Shown: positions 18,020 to 25,975 of the stretch, piece after piece | Layout of the letters: each line of letters starts with the position of its first letter | Numbering within the stretch: the stretch's first letter is position 1 | NCBI GenBank assembly: GCA_023443745.1 | Contig: JAEZTB010000042.1 | Coordinates: 248,001-312,000 of the forward strand | Length of the DNA: 64,000 nucleotides | Reading direction: 5' to 3' | From: Bacillota bacterium | GTDB lineage: Bacteria > Bacillota > Clostridia > DSM-8532 | Position numbers and translations under genes: made by a program | The notes under the pieces: generated by a model | Told to the model about the DNA's origin: nothing | Seen by the model: the letters and a program-made list of their open reading frames with translations, nothing else | Database searches by the model: none

Positions 18020-20134
18020 TTAACTTTCAGTTTTCTCAATTACAACAATACAAGTGCTGTCAGGCAGTCTTGTTGGATTTCTTTTTTCATCAAAAAACTC
18101 TATCTTTTGGGACAATGCTATAGTATAGCCTTCCTGAAGGAAATGCCTAAACTCAACTATCCTCGCATTACTGTCTAAAACCGAAGCGATGAACGCCTTG
18201 TATCCGCTTGGTGTAAAATACCCGAATTGCTCGTTTACCTCATGGACATACGACTTTTCTCCCCAGGTATATGTATAAAGAAATTCCATTGCATCGTTTA
18301 CCGGCATCATTACTTCATTCTGTCCGACCACAGTGTACTCAATTTCTCTGCCTTTAAAATCCTTTACATACCTCTCCAGGAATTGCATACCTTCCTCGGA
18401 TAAAAACCTTATTATTCTCTTTTCATCGGTAGGCTCTGTCATAATACCGTCACGGATAATAATCCTCCCGCCTGCCGGCAGAACTTTAAATACACTTTTG
18501 AATGCAGCGGCCAATGTGTCATGATTAAACTTTCTCCCGTTGTATTCGATATACGAGAACAGCTCATGTAAAATAGAACAGAAGATTACAGTATCAACAC
18601 TGCCCTTTTCAATATACTGGTCCAAATTAAGGGCATCTCCATACAACACATCCCATTTCCTGTTTTCAAGCTGTTTCTTCTTTTTCAGGCTATCAAGAAC
18701 ATTCTGTGCTATATCGGCCCCTAAAACTTTTTTCTCCGGAAACCTTTCTTCAATAAGGTCCATCAGAGCCCCGCCTCCCGGGCCAATGTCGATAATACTG
18801 TTGCCGTTGATGTAATCAAGAATAATTTTTTTATAATCTATGGTCTGATTCATGGTCGCAAGATATTTCTCTTCTTCATAGAAGCGGTCATATTTATCCT
18901 TTCTCAGGCCGAACAGGTCAAATAAGAGGATAATGGCGCTCTCATAAAGCACATCAGATTTTTCTGCCTCTACACAAAATTCTATAAGCTTACTGCCGGC
19001 TGCTGAAAACCGGAATGTAAAAAACACCGTATCATCCAGATTATCATGGAAGACTACCTCATGGGCAACATGCAAATTTTCTTTGCAGCAACCTTCTAAA
19101 ATATCCTGTACTGTCATTTCAGAAAGATACTTTTCAATGATCCGTTTTTTATAGATATTGATCCGCTTCTTTCCTTCATGCTGGTAGTAAATGGCCTTCA
19201 TCAGCCATTCAAAGCTTATGTGTTTGACTTTGCTCAGATTCACTTCCTGCAAAATGAGCAGAAATACCTTTATAAACTCTTCGAATGAAAAATCAAACAG
19301 GGCGGCTTCTACGTACCATAAATCTGCCGCATCAAGCAGTTTGGACATTTCACCGATAACCCTCGGGTCTGAAAGGTTTTTTACGTATTCTGCCTCAAAA
19401 TTCTCACCGTTTTTGATAGAAGCAGCCCTTAAACGCCTCATTCTGTCCTTGAGCTCATATTGTTTATCAAACTGTCCGTCGACAACAAGTTCGATTATTT
19501 CACCAGCCGACTTGCTTATCTCCCGCCATATACCTTCATCAACTGCAGTCACAATACAATAGTTGAGTGCCTTGAGTATTTCTTTCAGCTCCGCAGCTGA
19601 TATTTTTCCTTCCTCAACAAGTCCATATAACGGTTTATTATCAGAAAGCGGCACTTCTCCTCTTATGTACTGGCCTATCAAGCCATGAGTCAGAATAAGC
19701 CTGTGCACTATCCTCTTGATTTCAGGATTTGGTTCGGAAGCTTCCTCCAGGTAGATTTCTGCAGAGCCTATATTGTGTGCAAAAAGGTTATAGCCCTTTT
19801 TTATCCAATGATTTCTTTGATGTATAAGTCCGGACTTGGCAACTTCAGACCATTTTAGTGTTTCTTCAACTATGTAAATTTGATATTCACTTAGCTTCAG
19901 GGTTGCAAGAGCTCTAAGTGTTTTTTCTACATAGCCTAATACATAATTGTTCTTCAGTTCCTCAAGGGAGCTGAGACGTTCAAAATTGACATTGGGTTCC
20001 GAAGTTAATGCTAAAAACTTAAGCCATTTTTCGTTTTTTAGAACCTGCAAATCACCCTTTTTTATCCGTTCAATAGCTGTTAAAGATTTTAACGCAGGCG
20101 TCTCACAACTCGAGCCTTCTAATTTATCTGTCAT
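18020..20134 (-). CDS. Large SAM-dependent methyltransferase with a helical N-terminal region
   Basis: A 704-residue protein. The C-terminal part from about residue 430 is a class I methyltransferase: IIDIGPGGGALMDL is SAM motif I near residue 446, VLGADI is motif II, and VDTVIFCSILHEL with LPAGGRIIIRD gives the later motifs. The first 430 residues are mostly predicted helix with no motif I recognise. The substrate is unknown. The position directly after pncB in a NAD operon suggests, but does not show, methylation of a nicotinate-type metabolite or of a protein or RNA partner. There are 14-bp gaps on either side, within a single transcript. Confidence 0.8.
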   Translation of the reverse strand: MTDKLEGSSCETPALKSLTAIERIKKGDLQVLKNEKWLKFLALTSEPNVNFERLSSLEELKNNYVLGYVEKTLRALATLKLSEYQIYIVEETLKWSEVAKSGLIHQRNHWIKKGYNLFAHNIGSAEIYLEEASEPNPEIKRIVHRLILTHGLIGQYIRGEVPLSDNKPLYGLVEEGKISAAELKEILKALNYCIVTAVDEGIWREISKSAGEIIELVVDGQFDKQYELKDRMRRLRAASIKNGENFEAEYVKNLSDPRVIGEMSKLLDAADLWYVEAALFDFSFEEFIKVFLLILQEVNLSKVKHISFEWLMKAIYYQHEGKKRINIYKKRIIEKYLSEMTVQDILEGCCKENLHVAHEVVFHDNLDDTVFFTFRFSAAGSKLIEFCVEAEKSDVLYESAIILLFDLFGLRKDKYDRFYEEEKYLATMNQTIDYKKIILDYINGNSIIDIGPGGGALMDLIEERFPEKKVLGADIAQNVLDSLKKKKQLENRKWDVLYGDALNLDQYIEKGSVDTVIFCSILHELFSYIEYNGRKFNHDTLAAAFKSVFKVLPAGGRIIIRDGIMTEPTDEKRIIRFLSEEGMQFLERYVKDFKGREIEYTVVGQNEVMMPVNDAMEFLYTYTWGEKSYVHEVNEQFGYFTPSGYKAFIASVLDSNARIVEFRHFLQEGYTIALSQKIEFFDEKRNPTRLPDSTCIVVIEKTES

Positions 20135-20150
20135 AGCAAATTTCCCCGTT

Positions 20151-21593
20151 CTATTTTACTGAATACTCTTGCAGTAACCTTTCTCTCGTCTCCCATAAAG
20201 GCACTGATAAATCGACATAGTATCTGTGCGGGTTTTCAAACCTTTTTACCTCATCCCACAATGTCTCGATTTGCTCTTTACAGTATCCTTTTATTTCTCT
20301 TAGCTTTGGGCTTTCATATACACAGGTACCCTTATCGAGAAGTCTGACTAAAAGCCTTTTTGCAATAAAATTTGTTACCGTTTTTCTTTTCCAGGTATAC
20401 TCAGGATCAAACAATTCATAAGGCATGCTTTCATCTATAATCTCATCATTCGTTGTAAGCACATCTGCAATTGCTTTACCGCTTTCCTTGTCAAAAAGCC
20501 TCCAAACCTGTTTAAATCCCGGATTGGTTATTTTGCCTACATTTTCACTAAGCTTTATTTTAGGAATCACTTCGCCATTTTCTTCAACTGCTACCAGCTT
20601 ATAAACCCCGCCAAATACAGGGTCCGTCTTGGAAGTGATCAAGCGTTCCCCAACACCGAACAAATTTACCTGGGCACCTTGCATAAGTATATCCCTGATA
20701 ATAAATTCATCCAGTGAGTTGGATGCAACAATTTTGCAATCATGGAATCCGGCTTCATCCAGCATTCTTCTCGCTTCCTTTGAAAGATAGGTAATATCGC
20801 CGCTGTCAATCCTGATACCCTTAGGTCTGAAGCCTCTCGGAACAATTTCCTCGTTAAATATTCTTATTGCATTGGGCACACCGGATTTCAACACATTATA
20901 GGTATCTACAAGAAATGTACAATTATCAGGATATGTTCTTGCATAAGCACGGAAAGCCTCCAATTCAGTCGGAAAAATCTGAATCCAGCTATGCGCCATT
21001 GTACCGATAACCGGAATATCAAATTCTTTTTCTGCAATTGTACATGCACTTCCAACACATCCACCTATAAATGCGGCCCTTGCACCATAAATAGCGCCAT
21101 CGTAACCTTGCGCCCTTCTTGAGCCAAACTCCATAATGTCCCTTCCCTGAGCAGCTCTGACGATACGATTTGTTTTTGTGGCTATCAAGCTTTGATGATT
21201 TATTGTCAATAGAACCATTGTTTCAATAAACTGAGCTTCAATAACAGGTCCCTTCACCGTTACTACAGGTTCATTAGGAAATATTGGAGTTCCTTCAGGT
21301 ATAGCCCAAACATCACAGTTGAACTTGAAAGCTTTAAGATAGTGCAAAAATTCTTCACTGAATATATTTTTACTCCTCAGGTATTCGATATCCTCGTCAT
21401 CAAATCTGAGGTTTTGCAGATACTCTATAAGCTGCTCAACACCGGCCATTATTGCAAAGCCGCCGTTATCAGGAACCTTTCTGAAAAACATATCAAAATA
21501 AGCAATTTCATCTTTTAAGCCATTCTGAAAGTACCCATTTGCCATGGTCAATTCATAAAAATCCGTCAGCAAGGATAAGTTCCTCTTGTCCAT
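20151..21593 (-). CDS. pncB: Nicotinate phosphoribosyltransferase
   Basis: A 480-residue enzyme that makes nicotinate mononucleotide from nicotinate, PRPP and ATP in the Preiss-Handler NAD salvage route. The N-terminus LLTDFYELTMANGYF, the block MEFGSRRAQG and the PRPP-site region GIRIDSGDI are hallmark NAPRTase motifs. The ATG abuts the stop of the nicotinamidase-like gene (TAA directly before ATG), so the two are coupled and catalyse successive steps. No nadD or nadE is in the window. Confidence 0.95.
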   Translation of the reverse strand: MDKRNLSLLTDFYELTMANGYFQNGLKDEIAYFDMFFRKVPDNGGFAIMAGVEQLIEYLQNLRFDDEDIEYLRSKNIFSEEFLHYLKAFKFNCDVWAIPEGTPIFPNEPVVTVKGPVIEAQFIETMVLLTINHQSLIATKTNRIVRAAQGRDIMEFGSRRAQGYDGAIYGARAAFIGGCVGSACTIAEKEFDIPVIGTMAHSWIQIFPTELEAFRAYARTYPDNCTFLVDTYNVLKSGVPNAIRIFNEEIVPRGFRPKGIRIDSGDITYLSKEARRMLDEAGFHDCKIVASNSLDEFIIRDILMQGAQVNLFGVGERLITSKTDPVFGGVYKLVAVEENGEVIPKIKLSENVGKITNPGFKQVWRLFDKESGKAIADVLTTNDEIIDESMPYELFDPEYTWKRKTVTNFIAKRLLVRLLDKGTCVYESPKLREIKGYCKEQIETLWDEVKRFENPHRYYVDLSVPLWETRERLLQEYSVK

Positions 21594-22265
21594 TTATTCC
21601 ACCCCCGCAACTACTTCTATTCCATTGATTATCATATTGTAAAGCGCCGTTACATTCATAAGGTCCCCGTCATGCAAACCGAGATCATAAGTTTCAACCG
21701 TATTTAAAGGAACAATAACTCTTGCTTTTTTGTTTTGCATATTGAACCAGGTCTTTAATGTTATTGCAAATTGCTGTATACAAATATCGGTGCAGTCACC
21801 GGTAACGATGAAGGAATTGATGTTTTCGTTTTCCTTAAGCCATCTCTGAAATTCTTCTTCAAGGAAACCATTTGTAGAATTTTTGGGAATAAGGGTATAA
21901 CCTCCGATTTCCTTGAGTTCATCAACGATTTCCCCTTCGCTGGTTCCAATCATGCAATGTACCGGATAAGCATCAAATTCCGGTGAAGCTATGGTATGGT
22001 GGTCTGCAAAGGCAAGCTTTTTAATCTGTAATTCGTCGCAAGCCTTCGACAATTTCGCTATTTCAGGAATCAAGCCTTCTACTCTTGGGCTCTTTAGAGC
22101 TCCTTCCCTGGTAAAACCATTTATCATATCAACTATTACAAGGGCCGTCTGCTTCCCGTGTAGATCTCTCAATTTGATGGCAGGAAGCTTGGCCAGCATA
22201 TCAAATACTTCTCCCAGAGTTTCAGTACTTCTTTTTAAAAACTCATTTTTCTTTATCATTTCCAT
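21594..22265 (-). CDS. Cysteine hydrolase of the isochorismatase family (probable nicotinamidase)
   Basis: About 223 residues with the complete catalytic triad of the family: Asp46 in IVDMINGF, Lys128 in PKNSTNGF and Cys162 in TDICIQQF. Nicotinamidases (PncA) deamidate nicotinamide to nicotinate, and its position between a Nudix regulator and pncB makes that role likely. A metal-binding DxHxxxxxEF-type block (FADHHTIASPEFD) also fits. I start at the ATG at 22265, six bases after AGGAG, not at the GTG at 22283 that overlaps the upstream stop. Confidence 0.88.
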   Translation of the reverse strand: MEMIKKNEFLKRSTETLGEVFDMLAKLPAIKLRDLHGKQTALVIVDMINGFTREGALKSPRVEGLIPEIAKLSKACDELQIKKLAFADHHTIASPEFDAYPVHCMIGTSEGEIVDELKEIGGYTLIPKNSTNGFLEEEFQRWLKENENINSFIVTGDCTDICIQQFAITLKTWFNMQNKKARVIVPLNTVETYDLGLHDGDLMNVTALYNMIINGIEVVAGVE

Positions 22266-22279
22266 ATAGATTTCTCCTC

Positions 22280-23191
22280 TCACTCAGAAACATTCGTCCA
22301 GTTTGGATTAAACTTAAATAACTTTGAAGGTCTATGACCTGCGTCCTTGGTATATTCATTCGTTTCAATCACCATATCGGCGGTTTTCCTTCTGAAATTA
22401 GCTTTTAACAGCTCCGTATCAAGAATAACTTCGTACACCTGCTGAAGCTCTGTAAGAGTAAATAGTTCCGGCATTAGATTAAATGCTATATCCGTATACT
22501 CAATTTTGCTGCGTAGTCTTTCAATCCCATACTCTATGATTTTTGCATGATCAAAGGCTATTCCATTTGATTCAACCACTTCTCTTTCTACTTTTGTCAC
22601 TTTTCCCTCTACGGTCTTTTTGATCTTTACGATTGCAGATAGATTATCTTCATCGTTAGATAAACTCAATTTGAAAAATCTTTGCCGAATATAGCCTTTT
22701 TCAGTTACGGTCTTTTGTTCTTGATACAATTTGCAGGAAACCGTAAACCATTTTGCATCATCTGCATCATCACTCGCCTTGATATCAAGGGTCGAACTGT
22801 CAACCAGTGACATATAGGAGGCACCTATTACTCTTGTACGTGGGTCTCTGGCCACATCTCCCCATGTATAAAGCTGCTCCATGTAAATATCATCGATATT
22901 AGTTTCCTCCTTTAACTCTCTTAATGCTGCTTCGTCCAAACTTTCATCCATTTTAACAAACCCACCGGGTAGAGCCCACTGGCCAATGTATGGATGGTCG
23001 CCTCTTTTAATCATGAGAAGCCTTAAAACTTTCTCAGGAAGTTTTCTGTAGTTTTTCTTTTCTTCATCAGTCACTGTAAAAATCAGCATATCCACTGTCA
23101 CCGAGGGTCTCTCGAATTTGCTAGCATCATATGCCGCTAAGAATTGCTCCTCGGTAAGGCCTTGTTTATTTATAAGTAAGTGTTTCTGCAT
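22280..23191 (-). CDS. NrtR-like Nudix protein with C-terminal winged helix
   Basis: A 303-residue protein. The Nudix domain is at about residues 30-170, with a near-complete Nudix box at 77-99 (Gly77, Glu83, Arg91, Glu92, Glu95 and Glu96 present). The C-terminal 100 residues (ALNLMPELFTLTELQQ-like stretch and FRRKTADMV) match the winged-helix domain of NrtR regulators, which repress NAD genes and are released by ADP-ribose. The intact box means it might also hydrolyse ADP-ribose. It is first in the operon behind a strong promoter with paired operator-like repeats, so autoregulation is likely. Confidence 0.85.
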   Translation of the reverse strand: MQKHLLINKQGLTEEQFLAAYDASKFERPSVTVDMLIFTVTDEEKKNYRKLPEKVLRLLMIKRGDHPYIGQWALPGGFVKMDESLDEAALRELKEETNIDDIYMEQLYTWGDVARDPRTRVIGASYMSLVDSSTLDIKASDDADDAKWFTVSCKLYQEQKTVTEKGYIRQRFFKLSLSNDEDNLSAIVKIKKTVEGKVTKVEREVVESNGIAFDHAKIIEYGIERLRSKIEYTDIAFNLMPELFTLTELQQVYEVILDTELLKANFRRKTADMVIETNEYTKDAGHRPSKLFKFNPNWTNVSE

Positions 23192-23218
23192 TACATCACC
23201 CTCATCCTGTTATTTTTT

Positions 23219-23274
23219 ATTTGATAATATCAATTTGTTAATATCATTATATTGTCATTTATATTCTTTGTCAA
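23219..23274 (-). promoter_or_regulatory. Promoter of the NAD operon with two tandem operator-like repeats
   Basis: On the minus strand TTGACA (23269-23274) and TATAAT (23246-23251) are exactly 17 bp apart, a consensus sigma-A promoter. Directly downstream, covering the expected start of transcription, are two abutting 14-mers at 23233-23246 and 23219-23232 that differ at one base (plus-strand ATTTG-TAATATCA). The second contains the perfect 13-bp palindrome TTGATAATATCAA. This is the likely NrtR-type operator. Confidence 0.75.
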
Positions 23275-23414
23275 TAACTCTTATCATTAATTACCCTAAA
23301 AAATATGAGGCTGAAGAGCAATTGCAAATTTACAGAATGTATGTTATTATCAACCCTTGAAAAACAAGAACTGATCGAATGATACCAGGAACGGCAATAA
23401 TTCGGGAGGTCAAT

Positions 23415-24383
23415 ATGCGTTATATTGAAAAGTTTGAAAAAGATCTTTACACCTATCTTCCTCCGCTTACCAAAAGGCCTGATTTCGATGATTTCTGGAA
23501 AAATACTCTTGAAATAACTAGAAAAACACCTTTAAACTCAAAGTTGGAATTGTATGATTACCCCAGCAGGCACGTCAAGGTTTATTCCATATCCTATAAC
23601 GGTTTTGATGAAACACGTATCCATGGCTGGTATATCGTACCGCAGTTCACAGAGGGACAAAAACTACCCTGCCTGATAAATTATCATGGATATACAGACG
23701 ATAGGGGAATGCCCGCAGACTTCATGCAGTGGATAACAATGGACATGTGCGTTATCTCTGTCGACTGCCGAGAACAGTGTGGTGAGACCGGAAACACTGC
23801 AAGCTATTCGCATGGTTCTACTCAAAGCGTTGTTTGCAAAGGTATTCTCGATAAGAACGAATACTACTATCGGGCAGTTTATATGGATTGCGTGAAAGCG
23901 ATAGACTTTGCCTGCGCACAGCCTGAAATCGACTCCGACAAGATTGTCATTCACGGAGCAAGCCAGGGCGGGGGCTTGGGTACGGCGGTATGCGCACTGG
24001 ATGAAAGACCTTTCCTTGCAATGCTTGATGTTCCAAGCAACAGCAATATCGAAAGAAGAATTGAAGGAAGCAACGGTTCTTTCTCAAATGTAACCGATTA
24101 TTTAAAGCGGTTTTCTCACAGAACGGAACGAGTTTTTGAGACCCTGAGCTACTTTGATACCATGAACATGTCCGAAAAAATAAAGTGTAGAGTTTTGGCA
24201 TCTGTAGGCCTAAAAGACCAGGTTTGTCCGGCAATAATGTTTTTTGCTTCCTACAATAGGATCCAAAGCTCTAAAACTATTGAAATCTATCCATTCAACG
24301 GACATGAAGGAGGCGGACGTGTTCACAATGAAAAGAAGCTTCGCTTCTTGAAAGAATATCTGTTTAAAGAAAATAAGGCTTGA
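23415..24383 (+). CDS. Second CE7 carbohydrate esterase (acetyl xylan esterase-like)
   Basis: A 322-residue alpha/beta-hydrolase. It carries the CE7-type block DCREQCGETGN in place of the usual RGQGG region, a nucleophile elbow GASQGGG and a C-terminal GHEGGG for the catalytic His. The RGQ motif of classical CE7 enzymes is replaced by REQ, so the acyl specificity may differ. The start ATG at 23415 follows GGGAGGT; a TTG/ATA-type start further upstream is not supported. It is transcribed divergently from the NAD operon and sits just before the decayed region. Confidence 0.82.
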   Translation: MRYIEKFEKDLYTYLPPLTKRPDFDDFWKNTLEITRKTPLNSKLELYDYPSRHVKVYSISYNGFDETRIHGWYIVPQFTEGQKLPCLINYHGYTDDRGMPADFMQWITMDMCVISVDCREQCGETGNTASYSHGSTQSVVCKGILDKNEYYYRAVYMDCVKAIDFACAQPEIDSDKIVIHGASQGGGLGTAVCALDERPFLAMLDVPSNSNIERRIEGSNGSFSNVTDYLKRFSHRTERVFETLSYFDTMNMSEKIKCRVLASVGLKDQVCPAIMFFASYNRIQSSKTIEIYPFNGHEGGGRVHNEKKLRFLKEYLFKENKA

Positions 24384-24528
24384 TGAGGACGATCCAACTG
24401 ATCGATCCATATGCGCTTTTCTAAAAATGTTCATATCTTGATATGCGGTTCCACAATATATTGCATGAAAAATCAGCTTCTTCTTGCTAAACTGTTAATG
24501 TAAAAAAAGTAGTAAGGAGTTGCATACC

Positions 24529-25170
24529 ATGAAAAGAATGTATAGGTACCTCATATGTTTGTTTGTTCTTGTTATGCTCACCAGCTGCGGATCTGCGGGG
24601 AGCCCTTTGGCAACTTCTCAGGGATCAGGCGTAGCACCCCAAAACTCTGCAAACCCAGTGTCTGCGGATGGAGATATGTCCGACCTTCCCGAAATTGAGT
24701 TTACTCTGTTTGTCCCCGATGCAGACTACAGGGTTTCCCCGGAGGACGCGCCTGTCTTTGAACAGCTTTTTGAGAAGACCAAAGTGCGCATTAAAAAAAT
24801 CGTGCCACCCTCAGATCCCATTGAACGTCTGAATATTATGCTTGCTACTGATGACCTTCCAGATCTGATCAGGTTTAAGCGTGACGTTGCAGGTAATTTA
24901 GCGGATGTTACCATGATGCGGCAATACATCGAGACAGGCAAACTTCTGAAGCTAAATGACCTTTTGGAGGAGTATGCCCCCAATGTCATGAATACCAATT
25001 TTGCCAACTTTATCGACAGGCTGAAGGACGAAAACGGTGATATATATTATCTGCCGCCTGAGTACACCATTGGAGACCCTGTGTGGATAGAAGCTGATAG
25101 AGGCTTCGGCATACGCACTGGCTATCTGGAGGGAAAGGGCTGGCATGAGCCAAAGACGCTCGAAGATTAA
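24529..25170 (+). pseudogene. Truncated ABC sugar-type solute-binding lipoprotein (5' part only)
   Basis: The first 213 residues or so of an extracellular solute-binding protein. The lipoprotein signal is intact (hydrophobic MYRYLICLFVLVML then the LTSC lipobox), and the start of the mature fold is recognisable (EFTLFVPDADYR, LNIMLATDDLPDLI, EDENGDIYYLPP-type). The frame ends at TAA 25168-25170 in GWHEPKTLED, where intact homologues of about 500 residues continue. The next bases belong to a histidine-kinase gene, so a deletion joined two genes. The start ATG is about 11 bases after AAGGAG. Confidence 0.8.
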
Positions 25171-25171
25171 T

Positions 25172-25510
25172 GTTAAAGTCTTTAGTATGTTTGGTATACT
25201 TGTTGTTACGTTTGTGGATGTCATGCTTATTATTTTTTTACCAGGGTATTCATGAGCCGGATTAAGCAACTAATCGGTAAAATTCAAAAATTTGATTACC
25301 ACAATTTGGCGCCAGGGTCATCCATTGGAGGCGCTGATGAAGTGGCCATGGTGGATTCCATATTCACTCACATGGCCTATAGAATTGAAACCCAAATACA
25401 GGAAAACACATTGCTTCAGCTTCAGAAAAAAAATGCTGAGATTAAGGCATTGCAGGCAACAATCAACCCTCCTTTTTTATACAACACATTGTCATCCATT
25501 GGCACCGGAT
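25172..25510 (+). pseudogene. Internal fragment of a YesM/LytS-type histidine kinase
   Basis: Reading from 25172 gives a membrane helix (FGILVVTFVDVMLIIFL), then a stop at 25253. Coding sense continues in another frame from about 25252: a HAMP-like linker, a coiled coil and the phosphorylation motif. That motif reads INPPFLYNTL, where functional kinases have INPHFLYNTL, so the phospho-accepting His is lost. After about 25500 the sequence turns into a PfkB kinase. Truncation at both ends, a frameshift and the lost His all point to a dead fragment. Confidence 0.8.
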
Positions 25511-25936
25511 TCCATCCCAGAAGATATTTTAAAGATGCTGAATTACATCTCCCCCAATGAGACTGAACTGGCGAGACTTACCGGTGGTAGTCATGACACC
25601 GTCGAAGCCATCGAGGAGTCTGCCAAGAAGCTAATAAAACAGGGGGTAAATAATGTGCTAATCACTGTCGGCAAGCGTGGGGCTATGCTGGTAGAATCAG
25701 GATCATGCCGGATGTTTCCTGTTATGGATGTAAATGTTGTGGATACTACAGCAGCCGGTGATTGCTTTAATGCCGCTTTTGTCGTCGCCTTGGCCGAGGG
25801 CAAGGATGTGGATGAGGCCATCGCTTTCGCCAACATTGCGGCTGCTTTGTCGGTCACCAAAAAAGGTGCACAAAATTCCCTGCCTACTCGGGAAGATGTA
25901 GCATGTGCCATGAGTGAACAAAAAAACATCGTCTGA
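25511..25936 (+). pseudogene. C-terminal part of a PfkB (ribokinase-type) sugar kinase
   Basis: About 140 residues of the C-terminal half of a ribokinase-family enzyme: ISPNETELARLTG, VLITVGKRGAML and the catalytic DTTAAGDCFNAAF with the anion-hole GD pair. The N-terminal substrate half is missing; the frame runs upstream only into the kinase fragment in a different gene's sequence. It has no start or ribosome site of its own. The active-site motif is intact, so decay may be recent. Confidence 0.85.
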
Positions 25937-25975
25937 TCGTGCAGTGAATTTGTATAAATAATAGGAGGAATCATT

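Noticed and set aside
25292..25510. Upstream part of the frame that runs into the PfkB fragment
   Set aside because: In this frame the sequence has no PfkB similarity; the same bases in another frame give the kinase fragment.
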